Of a stretch of DNA of 64,000 nucleotides, positions 11,976 to 24,487 are shown piece by piece. The position numbers were made by a program, and so were the translations under genes. Source of the DNA: Jacaranda mimosifolia. Lineage: Eukaryota > Streptophyta > Magnoliopsida > Lamiales > Bignoniaceae. The notes below the pieces were generated by a model. That model did no database searches, was not told the DNA's origin, and saw only the letters and a list, made by a program, of their open reading frames with translations. Every line of letters starts with the position of its first letter. Position 1 is the first letter of the stretch. The stretch is from positions 32,659,032-32,723,031 of the forward strand of contig CM032125.1 in the NCBI GenBank assembly GCA_018894105.1, written 5' to 3'.

Positions 11976-13549
11976 TTAGACTTAATAAGTACTAGCAGTG
12001 GTTGCACACTCAATGCGTGTGTATTTGATAATACAATACATATAAGACTATAAATTAACAACAATAATAAAAGATTGTGTACATATAAAGTGCAGTAGTA
12101 ATGGGATGTTAGTTTATATATACAGTTATGAGATTAAAAATAAAAATAAGAGTATTTTAGAAACAGTAAATGAAAACACACCAAAAGAGTAGTAGATGAG
12201 TTTTATTAATAGTATAAATGAAAATTGTTGTCACTGAACTGATTGACCATTCTGATTCGCCAAAACTCCCGATAAATCAGCCAAAATGGAGTTCAGAATT
12301 CCGATGCAACGATGCTAAACAGCCATAGCTGAGGAGTGGCTGCAATACTCCGGAAAAAATCGACTACAACACCACAATAATCGGAGAAATTGAACTGTCG
12401 CAGCCTAAACACAGCAAAACGGCTCAATTTGTGGACCTCAAGACTTTATTTGATGGAGGTTGAGGGGACCGAGGTAGGTGGTAGTTGGGGGAAGTGAAGC
12501 TCCCGAACGAAGGCAGCAACAAGCAGCGGGTTGGAATAGTGGCAAAGGAAAGGACTCCTCCTTTAAAGAAAATGACTTCTCCTTCCACTTCTTTTTTCTC
12601 TTAATTTTTATTTTATTTTTGCCAATTTAAATATATTATTTTAATTTGTTTCCTTATTTTATTCTTTTGAAATTGGATTTTATGTGGTTTTCTTTTCTGT
12701 TTCCAAGTCTGAAATATATTACCAATCAGATATTTATATACTTTTATAGTAATAAATTTAAGTATTAAAATTATATTAATTCAAAATATAAGAAGTCTGT
12801 AGTTTAGGTAATAATTTTGAATATTATATTAAAATATTATTTAATATTTTCAAAGAGTTAAGAGAAATATATAAAATTCATATTTAAAATATTTATTTTT
12901 GTTTAAATTAAAAAACTGTAAAAAAATCTTATTAGCAAACATACAATATTTGATTAGGTTTATATTACTTTATATGGAATGAGTATGAAAATTGTAACAA
13001 GTACACTCCCAAAAATTGGAAACCATTAGAAATAGTTTCAAAATATTTTTGTCCAGATATATTTCTTCACCAATACACTAACAGATGTAATAGCGTATTT
13101 TTATATGTACTTTATATGTTGAATGAAAAATTTATCACAAACATTCTCTTTATGAGACAAAAATTATGTAATTTATTTATAATAATTTATAATACTCAAA
13201 ATTATGCTAAATGCTTAATATAAACATTAAAAAATATTCTTACATGTATTAAAATTTTCCAAAATTTCAAAATTTCTTGAAATTTTTTCAGTATGTTAAA
13301 CCATAAAATGAGGAGAATAACCACAACCATTCCATAATATTGCAATGAAACTTAGAATTCACAACTATTCTTGCGAATGATATTAATAATTTCATTGACA
13401 TTGAACCAATATAGTTACGAGGTCCATAAAACCTATAGGAAAAAATATAACCCACGTCATGAGCTTTCTTGTGTTTTTACTGTTGTTTTACTCATAACTT
13501 TGCAGTTAAATAAAAAACAGAACCACACATATTTCAACCAATCAAAAAA
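11976..13549. other. Intergenic DNA with a GC-moderate patch at about 12235-12560
   Basis: Mostly AT-rich. The patch at 12235-12560 has higher GC and lacks low-complexity runs, unlike its surroundings, but has no long frame on either strand. It may be a captured or decayed gene or leader fragment. Nothing else was recognised. Confidence 0.4.
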
Positions 13550-13623
13550 GGTGTCGTGGTGTAGTTGGTTATCACGTCAGTCTAACACACTGAAGGTCTC
13601 CGGTTCAAGTCCGGGCGACGCCA
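13550..13623 (+). tRNA. tRNA-Val (AAC), second copy
   Basis: 74 bp, identical to the gene at 11252-11325 except for one base in the T loop (GGTTCAAGTCC instead of GGTTCGAGTCC). Acceptor stem, anticodon AAC and discriminator A are all kept. CAA precedes it, and TTTT, a pol III terminator, follows directly at 13624. The left end of a Mutator-like element starts 24 bp downstream. Confidence 0.95.
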
Positions 13624-13777
13624 TTTTCCTGTTTTAATTTTTATTTTGGGTCAATTACATTCACCTTTCTTAAAATTTGGTGTAATTATCAAAAAATCCT
13701 CGTTGTTTTGAAATTGCATTTACTCTCTTAAACTTTGTCGCCATCCAACATTTCACCACAACCATTAGTCGCCGTTA

Positions 13778-14413
13778 GGTGATGATTGGTGTACAGGAAT
13801 GGAATGACTTTAAGAATGAAATGATGTTGGTATAATTTATCCTATGATTGGTATGTACAAGGAATGAGAAAGGAATGGAATCGGCATTCCCTCCTTAATT
13901 TCATTCTAATGATTGGTAAATAGGAATGATCAGTAGGAATGGCATAAATTTTTGAATGATCAAATTACTCTTTTGTAAAAAATTATTAAAATAAAAGTAT
14001 TTATTAGTAAAATATTTTTTATATATTACCGTAAATATTTTTTTTGAGTAAGTCTATGATTATGTTGTTTTAATATCACTTTTAATATTATTCAAATTAC
14101 ATCAGTAAATATATACATTTTATATGTTATCAACAAATTATATATGTTTACGCAAAAAAAGTAGAAACTCAATTTCTTTAAAATTACTATTTTTAAAATT
14201 ATAATTTAGTAAGATCTTTTGATTTTTTTTGATAAAATATAATTATAAAATACTTTATAACTAAATTGATTAACTTTTTTGTGATAAGGTTAGAACGATT
14301 TATTTTTTACAAGTTTAATTTAAAGAATTATTGATAGAATGGACAATTCTTCATTTATTAATTTTGTATATACTTTTTAGTCAGTCGAAGATATGCGAAT
14401 ATAAATAATATTT

Positions 14414-14446
<33 letters not shown>

Positions 14447-14908
14447 TTTCATTAGCATGGACTAAATTGATGATACTTCTACTTTTTTATTATAAAAATT
14501 GAGATGCGAATAATTATTCTTATTTTTATTATTTATTTTTTTAATTTTTATAATAATTTAATAATTTTTATAATATTACTAAAAAATATATGAATGACAT
14601 ATATAATTAAATAAAAACACATAGCAATCAAATAAGTTGGAACATAATATCAAATATTTACAAAGTACAAATTTCTTTTCTTAAATATAAAAGTATTTTA
14701 CTAAATAGTGGAGTGTAATTTTGTTAAAAAAGAAAATATATAAGGTCATTCTCGATGGATTGGAAATAGCTAAACCCATCCTTTTGGGAATAGGGATTCC
14801 AATGGGAATGGGCATTCTCATATCTAAATTATATCAATCATGGGTTTAGGGATAGACTTGGGAATGGCCATTCCATTTCCATCTCATTCCTGCGTACCAA
14901 TCATACCA
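13778..14908. mobile_element. PIF/Harbinger-like non-autonomous element, 1,131 bp, nested
   Basis: The left end GGTGATGATTGGTGTACAGG and the reverse complement of the right end TGGTATGATTGGTACGCAGG are inverted repeats. TTA occurs on both sides (13775-13777 and 14909-14911), the usual target of this superfamily. Removing the element restores a continuous GCCGTTAGGATTTTGCCC in the surrounding Mutator-like element. A (TA)n run sits at 14418-14443. There is no transposase frame. Confidence 0.72.
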
Positions 14909-15748
14909 TTAGGATTTTGCCCAACTGCCATTAAAATTTTGGGTGAAATTCCAAAAATACCTTAAGGTCACTTACTTCATTTTTTATCCGATTTGACCCT
15001 TTTTTAGTAGACAAAAATACCCTCATGAGTTGTATTATAAGATTTTTTAATTAGCTGAGGGTGTATTTGTTATTATTTTTTTGTTTGAGATCTTAAATGT
15101 AATAAAACAAAGAAGAATCAAGGCTAGCCATACACACATGTTTATTTTGTTGCCTATATACACATGCACACATGTTTCTTTGATTTTTTTATCCAAATAA
15201 TATGGCTTCATCATGGAGCACATCATCTTGTAAATTAGAGGCATTGAAATACAGAAATGAAAGGTGCAAAAGGCAAACTTATGGGAAGAAAATATCAAAA
15301 TATTTAGAACCAAAATTATGCTTAATAATATAAAATAAATAATTAAAAAAAGGATAAATAAAGAATTTATTGAAATTTATTCTTTAAAATTATTTTTAAT
15401 TAATATTTTTTAGGACTAAAACATAAAATTAGCATTTTAAGTTACATACTTAAAATATATATTAAATAAAAAACATTTAGAATAATTATTTAAATTCTTT
15501 ATTGATTAAAAAATAAATAACCAAAAATTAAAAAAACAAGGATAAGTAAATTTATTCTTTGATTTTAAAGAATTTATTCTTTAAAATTTATTAAATAATA
15601 AAAAAGAAAGACCCATTTCAGACGGGGAGCCAGCCGCTGGCCATAGCTAGGCCACGATAGGCCCCTGGACATGACAGCGAGCGGCCAACGATCTGGCCAT
15701 GGCCGGGCAACATCTCCAGATAAGAGTGAGGGTTGGGTGGTGTATTTT

Positions 15749-16425
15749 TAGACCTGGCAAAATTCAACTCATAACCTTGGGTACCGGGTAATGGGCCTTG
15801 TTTCTCCTACCAAAAAAATTGCGGGTAATTTACCCCTACCCAATTTACCCGCCATCTTTTGGCCCAACCCGCGGGTACCCGTGGGTAATCCGTAAATATT
15901 TTTTTTATTTATATATTTATATATATATTTACATATAAATATTTTTAATCCAAATATTAATTTTTGATTTCATAAATTAAAAATCTATAGCAAATTAAAT
16001 TAAATTATATTCTAAAATAACTTGTTGTGCATATTCCTATGAATCCAATATCTTCTTCTACAAAAACTACAGTGTTTGATTGATATTTAAATTTTCAATT
16101 CAAAATTTTTTTGGCATGTAATAGAATTTAAGTTTGAACTTTTGAATGTGATGTATTTTAAATTTGATAGATTTTGAATACTTAAGATATAATTTTTAAA
16201 CTACAATATTATTAATATGCTTTACGTATTTGTTCAATTTAATATTTGAAATTTGTTATCTTTTTTTTGTTTTCTAGTTTTATTTAGTTAATATTTGAGT
16301 AACGTCATGTTTACCTTTAAATAATTAAAAAAAATAAAAAATTAATAAAAAATGGATAAATTTACCCACCCAACCCGTTGGTACCCGTCATTGGGTAACC
16401 CACGGGTACTCAATTGCCAGGTCTA
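15749..16425. mobile_element. hAT-like non-autonomous transposon, 677 bp, nested
   Basis: TIRs of 12 bp, TAGACCTGGCAA, lie at both ends, with a perfect 8-bp target-site duplication TGTATTTT at 15741-15748 and 16426-16433. The subterminal zones are rich in GGGTA/TACCC (ACCCGCGGGTACCCGTGGG at 15868-15886). The AT-rich core has no coding capacity. It sits inside the Mutator-like element, so it inserted later. Confidence 0.87.
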
Positions 16426-17078
16426 TGTATTTTATATATATAGACATATATGTATACATGTATGTTTTTATTGTATAGTTACATATATATATATATATAT
16501 AAACATGTATGTTTATATGTACACCTTTATATTATAGTTACACAAAGATTTATTTTTTTATTTTGTTAATCAACTACTTCATTTTTTAATAATACATAAA
16601 TTTAATTAAATTATTAAAGCAATTCACTCTTAAAATTATTAAAATTATTTGTATAAGATAATATATTTAAATCTTTATTTTCTATTTTTACTTATTTTAT
16701 TCATTTGTTGCTAAATTTTAATAAACTATTTTACTATTATTAAATACGTAACTCAAAATTAATAGAAATGTATTATCTAAGGTTATAAATTTAAATTTTT
16801 AAAAAATTGAAGATGATAAAAATATATCAAATAAACTCTCATAAATTCAAAAATATTACAAATAGATCCATGAGTATTTATGTCTTTTATATTTCTATCA
16901 ATTCTTTCTTTTTTTAAATTTTTAATGGAAGGGCATTTTGATCATTTTCCACTTTCTATCAGCATTACATTTTAGTTTAAAAATTCATGGGAGTAAATGT
17001 AACTTTCAAAACAACGAGAGTTCTTTGATAATTACGCCAAACATCAAGGAATATGAATGTAATTCACCCTTTTATTTT

Positions 17079-17486
17079 TCTGCAAACTTTCTTGAATTCT
17101 GCTTTTTCTATAAATATATACTTCTATTTATCTAGTAAAGTGACTCCAGATTATATCATTTCCAAGTATATGTGATCAAATATTTCATTCCCAAGATTGA
17201 TAAATTTGTTCCACATGCCTAAAACCACTCCTGATATAAAACAGGTAAATTCAACAAATTGTATATATGAAGCTAATGATAAAACAAGAAGCACCTCAAA
17301 ATCATACTTTTCAGAACTGTGGAGATCTCTATATCAAAATGTCACACTGGACAACAAATTCCCAGAACAAACTAGCAACTAAAGAAACCAATATTAATCT
17401 AGAATTCGCATTTACACGTAAATTGTAAATATCTAAAACCTAACTCACAGTTCGAGAGAACCCAAATTATTGCGCGTGTGCGAGAG
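17079..17486. other. 3' flank of the rhomboid gene
   Basis: Lies between the Mutator-like element and the stop codon of the minus-strand rhomboid gene. It probably includes that gene's 3' UTR. No other feature was seen. Confidence 0.5.
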
Positions 17487-20215
17487 TTATTCATCACACT
17501 TCCATTTGGAGGTTGGAACACAACTCAAGTATCGACACCAATGGCATCGTTCATATCCATTTACTCCACGAAACAGCATCACCAGTCCAACAGTAAACCT
17601 ATATATAAAAGATATTCAATCCGTTAGAATAGCCGAGTGTGGCCTTTGGTCCGATCGTATTAGTCGCACACATAAAGTGTGAAGCAAGGGATTCAAACCT
17701 AGGAGACACCTGATGTGTGTGTGTGTGTGTGTGTGAGTCAATAAATAAATAGCTAAATCCGTTAGAATAGAAGTTAACGATGGTATTTATATTCATTTTG
17801 TCTCTTATATGGACATCGGAGGCCCAGAGCAATTCGGTTGACGTCTATAAAATTTGACCCCACGAGAAATTGAACAATCTTGCGTTATACCAATTGAAGT
17901 CTTTTGAGAAAAAGAACTAGATTGAAGAATGAATGTTTTCTAAACAGAAGGGGGAATAAGAGGGCTCAACGCTAAAACACAGGCAAAAAGTACTAAAATA
18001 ATTTGCAGCTTTTAATTATGAAGGTAAATAACCGTGTAGAAAAAGATCACTCACCCAGAGATAAGCAGTATCAAAGCAACCACCCACAGTACGTATTGGT
18101 AAGGCTTGTATTTGGACTTTACACGGACACCAGCGGGGAGACTGTGGCGTTCTATCCACCCAAATTGAGGACGAGGCAGGAGGACGAAGCCGAGAAGAAA
18201 ACCGGTCAAAAATCCTCCAATATGAGCAAAGTTATCAACATGAGGAAGAATTCCAACCGCTAAATTAATTAGAACTATCACCAAAAGCGTCAATAGTGCT
18301 GCAACCTGCAAACCAAAAGAAGAAGTAATAAACGGGGTGCAAAGGAAAAAAAAAAGCTCTCCCCAACTTCACAGGACAATTATGTTTGAAATTTTACAAA
18401 TTTCGACTGGTTGAAAATGCACCTTATTTGTATATATAGACCAGTTAGTTAGTAACTCCGAGAGCATGGCTCCAAGAAGCCCAAAAAGTGCACCAGAAGC
18501 ACCAACAGAAATTCTGTTTCGAATAAATAAGGAGGATAGTACGCTCCCACCAAATCCAGATAACAGGTAGATTATGCCAATGTGAACTGCCGGACATATC
18601 ACAAGATTGTTAAGATAAATCGTTAAGAATGTTTCAAAGGACCACAAGAAATGGTCCGCAATAGAAAGGCACTGTCATTTGCCGGTTAAATTTTTGAAGT
18701 GAAAGCTCTTACCAAAGCCGAAATGCTGCTCAAGACGAACACCAATTAAGATGAGACTTAGCATATTAGCAAGCAAATGTATCACGCCGGCATGTAACCA
18801 GATGCATGAGATAAGCCTCCAGCCTTGATGCTGATACACCACCTTAGTCCAATTAAGAGCGCCCAATCTGTCCAATCTTCAATGATACAAAAACAAAGGT
18901 TGTAGATAACCAAACATCATCAATAACTATTTTTGGTACTTAGGAATCCATACATAGGACATATGATATTTTCTTAATCATGAAATCAAAAACTTCTAGT
19001 TTTTCCGATACTTCGAGTTGCCATGGTCATTAATTACTGCATTAGCATCTACGAAGTTTCAAATTCAAGGTAGGTTTATTCAAACATAGACTCAAGAAAT
19101 TATTCAAGTTATGAGCCTATGAATCTATTGACAAGTACTATACTCCAACTATTTAATGAGGTGATAGAAATCATCCACCACACCCTAGAGTAGAAAATAA
19201 AGAACTCAAAATATTTGTAAATAAGACAAGGGGAGGAAAAGACAATCTTAGATTCAATCCTCCAACTACAAAACTTGCAAGAAAGTGCAAAATAAAAACT
19301 AACAAGCAAAAGATGTGCATCAATGAACAGCATGCTGGGACAGCCAATTTCTTTTACTTTAAGAGTAAAAGAAAGAACATTGAGCATTTTAAAAAGAACA
19401 TTTACTTAATTCACAGTCCACAAGCAAACAGAACTCGAAGAATACTCAAAAGTGAAACACGGATATCACCATGCCGGAAAATATCTTTCCAAAAGCATAT
19501 TTTTCCCCGCACAAGAATTAATTTGGAAAGGAGACAAGCATATTAAACACAAAGAAGACAAAAGGCAGCCAGCAAAACTTCAATCCTCTTAACAAAAAAA
19601 GTACAAAAATGGAAATCAGGAGCACAGTTATTTCCTTCCAAGACAGGAAAACATTAAACCCAAGTGCATATATAGCTCAAGACTCAATTTTTAAGCCAGG
19701 ACCCAATTCACAGCAAAACTGGATTATAATTCATAATACAAAAAAGTGTATTAACGGCCGCCCCGCCCCGCCCCACCTCCACCCCACCCCCCAAAAAAAG
19801 GAGACCTCAAAACTAAGAAACCAATCAAGAATCCACCCAACAGCACACAATCTTTACACGACCGAACGGAAAATTCAGTTAAAACAACAAAAAGGGCATT
19901 CAAAAAGCATGATCCTCACGTGGAAGAAGAAGGCCCAAACAAAGGATTCTCCCTCAGAGGCTGAAAAGAAAGCCTCCGAAGAAACCTCGCCACACACTTA
20001 TCATCCCCATCTCCATATCTTAAATCCCTGTTCTTGATATGCTTCGGGCAGTTATTCAAATACATCTCCACCACAAACATCACAACATTAGCAACCACAA
20101 ACAGAGGAATTAACCATGACACCCAACTCCTATCCCTATCTTCCAAGGCATACGCGCTTGCTGCTGCTGATTGATTGCTCTTCTGTCCCCTACTTTCAAT
20201 ATCCTCTTCCGGCAT
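17487..20215 (-). CDS. Rhomboid-like intramembrane serine protease (plant RBL1/RBL2 type)
   Basis: Five exons on the minus strand, 20215-19920, 18876-18713, 18586-18423, 18305-18055 and 17598-17487, keep frame and give 328 aa. Rhomboids cut membrane proteins within or next to a transmembrane helix, usually in Golgi, plasma or organelle membranes. Seen here: a soluble N-terminus (about 1-31), a first membrane helix at about 32-52, [17 protein letters not shown], the nucleophile motif GASGALFG with Ser184, and DNFAHIGGF with catalytic His236. The C-terminal [12 protein letters not shown] motif is shared with the Arabidopsis RBL1/2 group as I recall it. Both catalytic residues are present, so it should be active. 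Length matches the family. A SINE lies in the last intron. Confidence 0.94.
17633..17755 (+). mobile_element. Short tRNA-derived SINE in the last intron of the rhomboid gene
   Basis: A 123-bp insertion flanked by a perfect 15-bp direct repeat AATCCGTTAGAATAG (17618-17632 and 17756-17770). Its start resembles a tRNA A box (GCCGAGTGTGGCC), and GGATTCAAACC about 60 bp later resembles a B box. The tail is a (GT)n run (17714-17735) followed by AATAAATAAATA. It lies antisense to the rhomboid gene and keeps clear of both splice sites. Confidence 0.72.
18877..19919 (-). other. First intron of the rhomboid gene
   Basis: 1,043 bp between donor GTGAGG (19919-19914) and acceptor AG (18878-18877). It holds a C-rich simple stretch (CCGCCCCGCCCCGCCCCACC, about 19760-19779). 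The frames within it are accidental. Confidence 0.7.
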
Positions 20216-21237
20216 ATCTGATTTTTCACTCCCTTCTCTTTCTGTTACTTCAAAAATTATCTCTTCTCAAGTTTAACTGGAAACACTTGAATTTATGGCT
20301 GCTGAATTTAACCAAGAAACGTGTGAAGTGGGGGTTACTAATGGGTTTTATGGGGTGAAAGAACGTGGATTATGGCTTAGGAACAGATAACAACAGGGGG
20401 GATTGAGGGGTTGTTACCTTGTTCCCAGTTGATGACCAATGTAGTTTGGATCGCCTGTGACTAAGTCCACGCCTTTTCAAACAATCATGCTCTGCATGAC
20501 TGCCACGTGTACCGAAATTCTGGAACTTGCTGAGAAGTTGATGACGTGATGGATAGTTATTGGCGGGGAGCCAAAGCGGTGGTTTGGGTAAAGCGGGAGA
20601 TTCGGAGGTACCCCTGTTCGGTGAAAGAAATACGGACCACTTGCCGAAGCTAGTAATAATGTAATAAAAAGAAGAAAGATTTTGGTTTAGTGAATACGAA
20701 GCTTATTCTTTATAACAACAATAACGATAGTTAATTTGAATTTTACCACGTCCAAATGTAAACTAACAATTAAAGGAAATTTTATGACGATTTGATCTTA
20801 TCTTATTTTAAAAAAGTGGATAGTTGACATAATTAGTAAGTTACTACTGTGTATACAATAAAAGTAATTTAAACACAATATTTAATTTATTAAAAATTTG
20901 CAGATAACATCAATCAATTTAATGATAAAAATAATATTCAATAGATTAAAAAATACATATTTACTTATTTTTGCAAAATTTATTTATATTTGTATGAGTT
21001 TTTTTCTTTCATTATGAGAGAATTTTAATTGTACAAAATAAATATTAAAATTTTGATGTACTCAAATATGTTAGAAAAGTCGTGATAATAACTCTTGTCA
21101 CGCTTAAACATATCATAATACTATTATAAGTGTCATAATAAAAAATTGACAGTAGCTTAAATTAAATTTTGCATCCCTTGATGTAAATATAGTGGCATAT
21201 TAATAAAAGTGTCATACTTAATGATGAGGGTTCAATT
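20216..21237. other. Upstream region of the rhomboid gene
   Basis: The first about 450 bp is less AT-rich and is probably leader and promoter of the minus-strand rhomboid gene. From about 20640 on it is AT-rich and unremarkable. Confidence 0.4.
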
Positions 21238-21910
21238 TGTTGAGTATTGATCCAACTACGAGTTTGAATGAGACTCGACCTCATTGGTCGGTATTCTTGT
21301 TCAGGTGGGATGAATCCTGCAATCACAGCAAACGTTAGGTTAGTCGAGGAGCCCTCGGCTTAGGCCCTCAAATGCTCAAGTCAGTACAGATCGACGAGGT
21401 ATATCGAGCAGCGGAGTAAGGGCTTTGTGTATGTATGAGTGTACACTTTAGAAAGGTTGAAGTGAGAGTATTTATAGCCTTCTCCTTTTTGGGGAATTGT
21501 CTGAGATGCCCCTGGTACATTCAGGGGCCCTTACCCTTGTGCAAGGGGTGATTAGTAATTTCCTCTCTCTGCATATTTTCGGATAACTGCCCTTCCAAAT
21601 TTTATGGACATGATAGTACACTGTTGAGGCGCCTGCTCTATTAGGCGGTGAGAGGGTGGCATGCGCCATTAATGTGGAGGCATGCCGTCCGTCAGTGCAT
21701 TTAATGCGGAAGCAGAGTACTGTAACATCTCGACCTCTATGGTCAACAAAGTCGACCAGACGCCGTTATATTCACGGAGGCGCAGTCAAGAAAAAGGTCA
21801 ATCGAGGTCGATTGCACCTATGGGCCTCAAATGCAAGATTGGGCCTAGCGCTACGTCTCTGGGCCCGCTTGGTTTGGGCCACCCCATATCAGTTAAACAC
21901 ATATATAACA
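21238..21910 (-). mobile_element. Probable solo LTR of an LTR retrotransposon
   Basis: A compact GC-richer block of about 670 bp in AT-rich DNA, with no internal retroelement genes beside it. Read on the minus strand it carries a clear core promoter, GGCTATAAATACTCTCACTT (plus-strand 21461-21480), followed by a C/A-rich transcribed-like stretch. It ends ACTCAACA at 21238, while the other end may be TGTTATATATG. TG...CA ends fit an LTR, but I could not identify a matching 5-bp target-site duplication, so borders and class are tentative. Confidence 0.5.
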
Positions 21911-23918
21911 ATAGCTAACTTTTGTTATAATGTTTATATGTAACTTGTGACATATGTAATCATCATCATCAGTATACATTAAAAAATTATAAATTATCGA
22001 ATGAGAATAAACAATCTTATAAAATGAAATATTCGCATAAAAATAATATTAATATAGTCAAACAATGTATAGTCCAAGTTAAGATATATACCCAATTGTG
22101 TGGTTAAATGCAAGCCACCTTATGAAAAATTATGTTATACGCAAATGACTCATATATATATATATATATATAACCCCCAATTTTGCTGTTGTAATAGAGC
22201 TTTCATGAAAAGTTCGTCTTGGTCCATTACATCAATGAAACAATTTGTTGTGATATATTGAAATTAATTTTCGTCAAATCCAGTTACGCGGGCTTGTGAT
22301 TCCTGTGGAGACAATGTTGGGGGGCGAAGCAACCTTAGCTGCACTAATTCTAACTTTAAATTGAAGGTGAATTTGAGACCGTAAGGGATATTCATATCAG
22401 ATTAAAACGATCCTCAACCAAAAAGTTTAAAAAAGAAGAAGAGATATATTGACACTAATTTCTTTTTGTTTTTTTCCTTTTTTTTTTTTTATGGTCTTAG
22501 GCATATAAATTTGATCATAAATATTACGACTAACCATGGGTTCATTTGGTCGCAAAGGCTATCCTACACTCGATAAAGTCGGTTTTAAATATCTAAACAT
22601 GATTGATTAATGTGTCATATATTTGGGTTTGGTGGGTGGGGGCTGCCTTACTCACGGTTGTACCTATGTGGCTTAATAGTGTTTGACAATTTAAAATAAT
22701 TTTTAGACAGTGTTTTGTTGAATTTATTTAAAAAATTATAAATTCATTTTATTTTTGAAGATTTTTTTTTTAAATTATAAAGTGTTAGTTCTTATTTAAA
22801 AAAATAAGTTTTATTTAAATAAAATAAAATTTTGAAACTTGTAAGCTATTCACAATGTAATTTCATAATTAATATGGTTAAAATTAAAAGAACTTATTAA
22901 AATTTTAAAATAAGTCAAAAATTCCTTATTTATTTTAAAAGAACTTATAAATTCTAGCATTTTAAAATTTACCCAAAGTTTCATGATATCATACGAAATG
23001 CTTTGAGGAGTTCTATGAGTCTGCCGAAACACCTTCTTACAAGGAGATCAAAGTAATATGAAATTATTTCTTTGTCCGTACACAAAAATCAATATTATGC
23101 CAAGAATACAAAATAATTTTTTTTTAGTAAATTTAACAATCGATTTTACTTGTGTTATGTTTGGATCGATAAGTATGGAGTTAAAAAATTTATATTTATA
23201 ACAATAAATGCATTAAACTTATCTCTAGTTCCACATTATATTTTGTGTTCTTGCAATGAATTTCAAATTCACCTAACATGAAACAATTTATTATTTTCTT
23301 CGCAAAAGCAAATCCTATGAGGCAAAAGCAACCTTTTAATTATCACTTGTCCTAAAATTAATTTTCCAGCTAAGTAGGATAAAAAGAAGATAAGTAGATT
23401 GTGGTTTGCAATGTACCCCACATCCACTAAAAAAGACATTAATAATAATTGGTGGCAGAAAATGATGTTTTACCACAATAACTACTCCATTTATCTTATA
23501 ATAATGACAATAATTAATTCTAAGATGGCCGTACAAAGCTTGTAGAAATTATTTTTTTTTTTAAAGGTTCGGACTTGCCGATGATGACGTGTCAATTTTG
23601 ATGGCTGATTCTCAATCTCAACTACATCTGGAACAATTGCAGCCCTAAGATATGAGTACGACCACTGAGTTTGGACAAAGATGTACGTGGCCAAATCTAT
23701 TTGTGGTCTAGTTGTTGCTGATTGGTTTCACCCAAAAGTAAAAAAATAAAAATAAAATAGAACTCCCTGATATTTCTGAAATATAAAATGCCTCCCCCAA
23801 TAATTTTTTGAATATCGTTTTACGGCCTTTCTATTTTTGGTTTACATGTTAATAGATTTTGAATTGCGTCTATAGTTTGCATGAAAAATGTGTTCTTTAT
23901 TCTTTTTATTTTTCTATG
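21911..23918. other. AT-rich intergenic DNA
   Basis: No gene or delimited element recognised. A (TA)n run lies at 22151-22172. Confidence 0.5.
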
Positions 23919-23926
23919 TTTAGTTT

Positions 23927-24479
23927 TTGGATGTCAAAATTACTCATTTACACATGAGAAATTCCTCACAATGGGGTGGATATGAGGAGAATTTTTTCTC
24001 CACAGAGACGGGGATTTAGACAATTTTGATATCTAATTGTTAAACAGTATGGGGGCGGGGATCATAGTCCCAATCCCTACAGGTACCTGTTACGAATTTA
24101 AATTAATTTTTTCTTCTAATAAACTATATATATTTTTGTAGGAGTCAACCTAAATGGATAGCCATTTGGGAGAAATTGTTATGCTTTGTTAAAATTTATG
24201 TTTATTTATTACTTATTTTTAATATTTTGTTGTAAATATAATTAAATATTATGCTTTATGCATGAAAATCTTTTAATTTTGGAATTAATTTACATTATTG
24301 AAAAAGTTTAGTACTTTCTTTTTATTTCAAAATTTTTTTATGAACTTTATAAATTTTAATTATATCAAATTCGTACATACCCATGGATATACATCTCCCC
24401 AAGAGAAGGTGGGATGGGTACCCGTCGCGAGCATGGGGACGGAGACAATTTTGCAGACCCCACCCTATTGACATTCCTA
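23927..24479. mobile_element. hAT-like non-autonomous transposon, 553 bp
   Basis: Flanked by a perfect 8-bp duplication TTTAGTTT (23919-23926 and 24480-24487). The left end TTGGATGTCAAAATTACTC and the reverse complement of the right end TAGGAATGTCAATAGGGTGG are imperfect inverted repeats. GGGG/CCCC-rich subterminal motifs (for example GTATGGGGGCGGGG near 24048 and ATGGGGACGG near 24433) surround an AT-rich core. No coding capacity. Confidence 0.72.
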
Positions 24480-24487
24480 TTTAGTTT

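Larger units (their letters stand above)
13648..17069. mobile_element. Mutator-like element with nested insertions, 3,422 bp
   Basis: The first about 85 bp (GGGTCAATTACATTCA...) and the reverse complement of the last about 85 bp (GGGTGAATTACATTCA...) align with roughly 80 % identity, including a shared CTCGTTGTTTTGAAA block. This is the long-TIR layout of Mutator-like elements. A perfect 9-bp direct repeat TTTTATTTT flanks it (13639-13647 and 17070-17078). Nine bp is the Mutator TSD length, although this one is AT-simple. Inside lie a PIF/Harbinger-like element (13778-14908), a hAT-like element (15749-16425) and a GC-rich patch (about 15610-15735). No transposase frame was seen. Confidence 0.8.
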
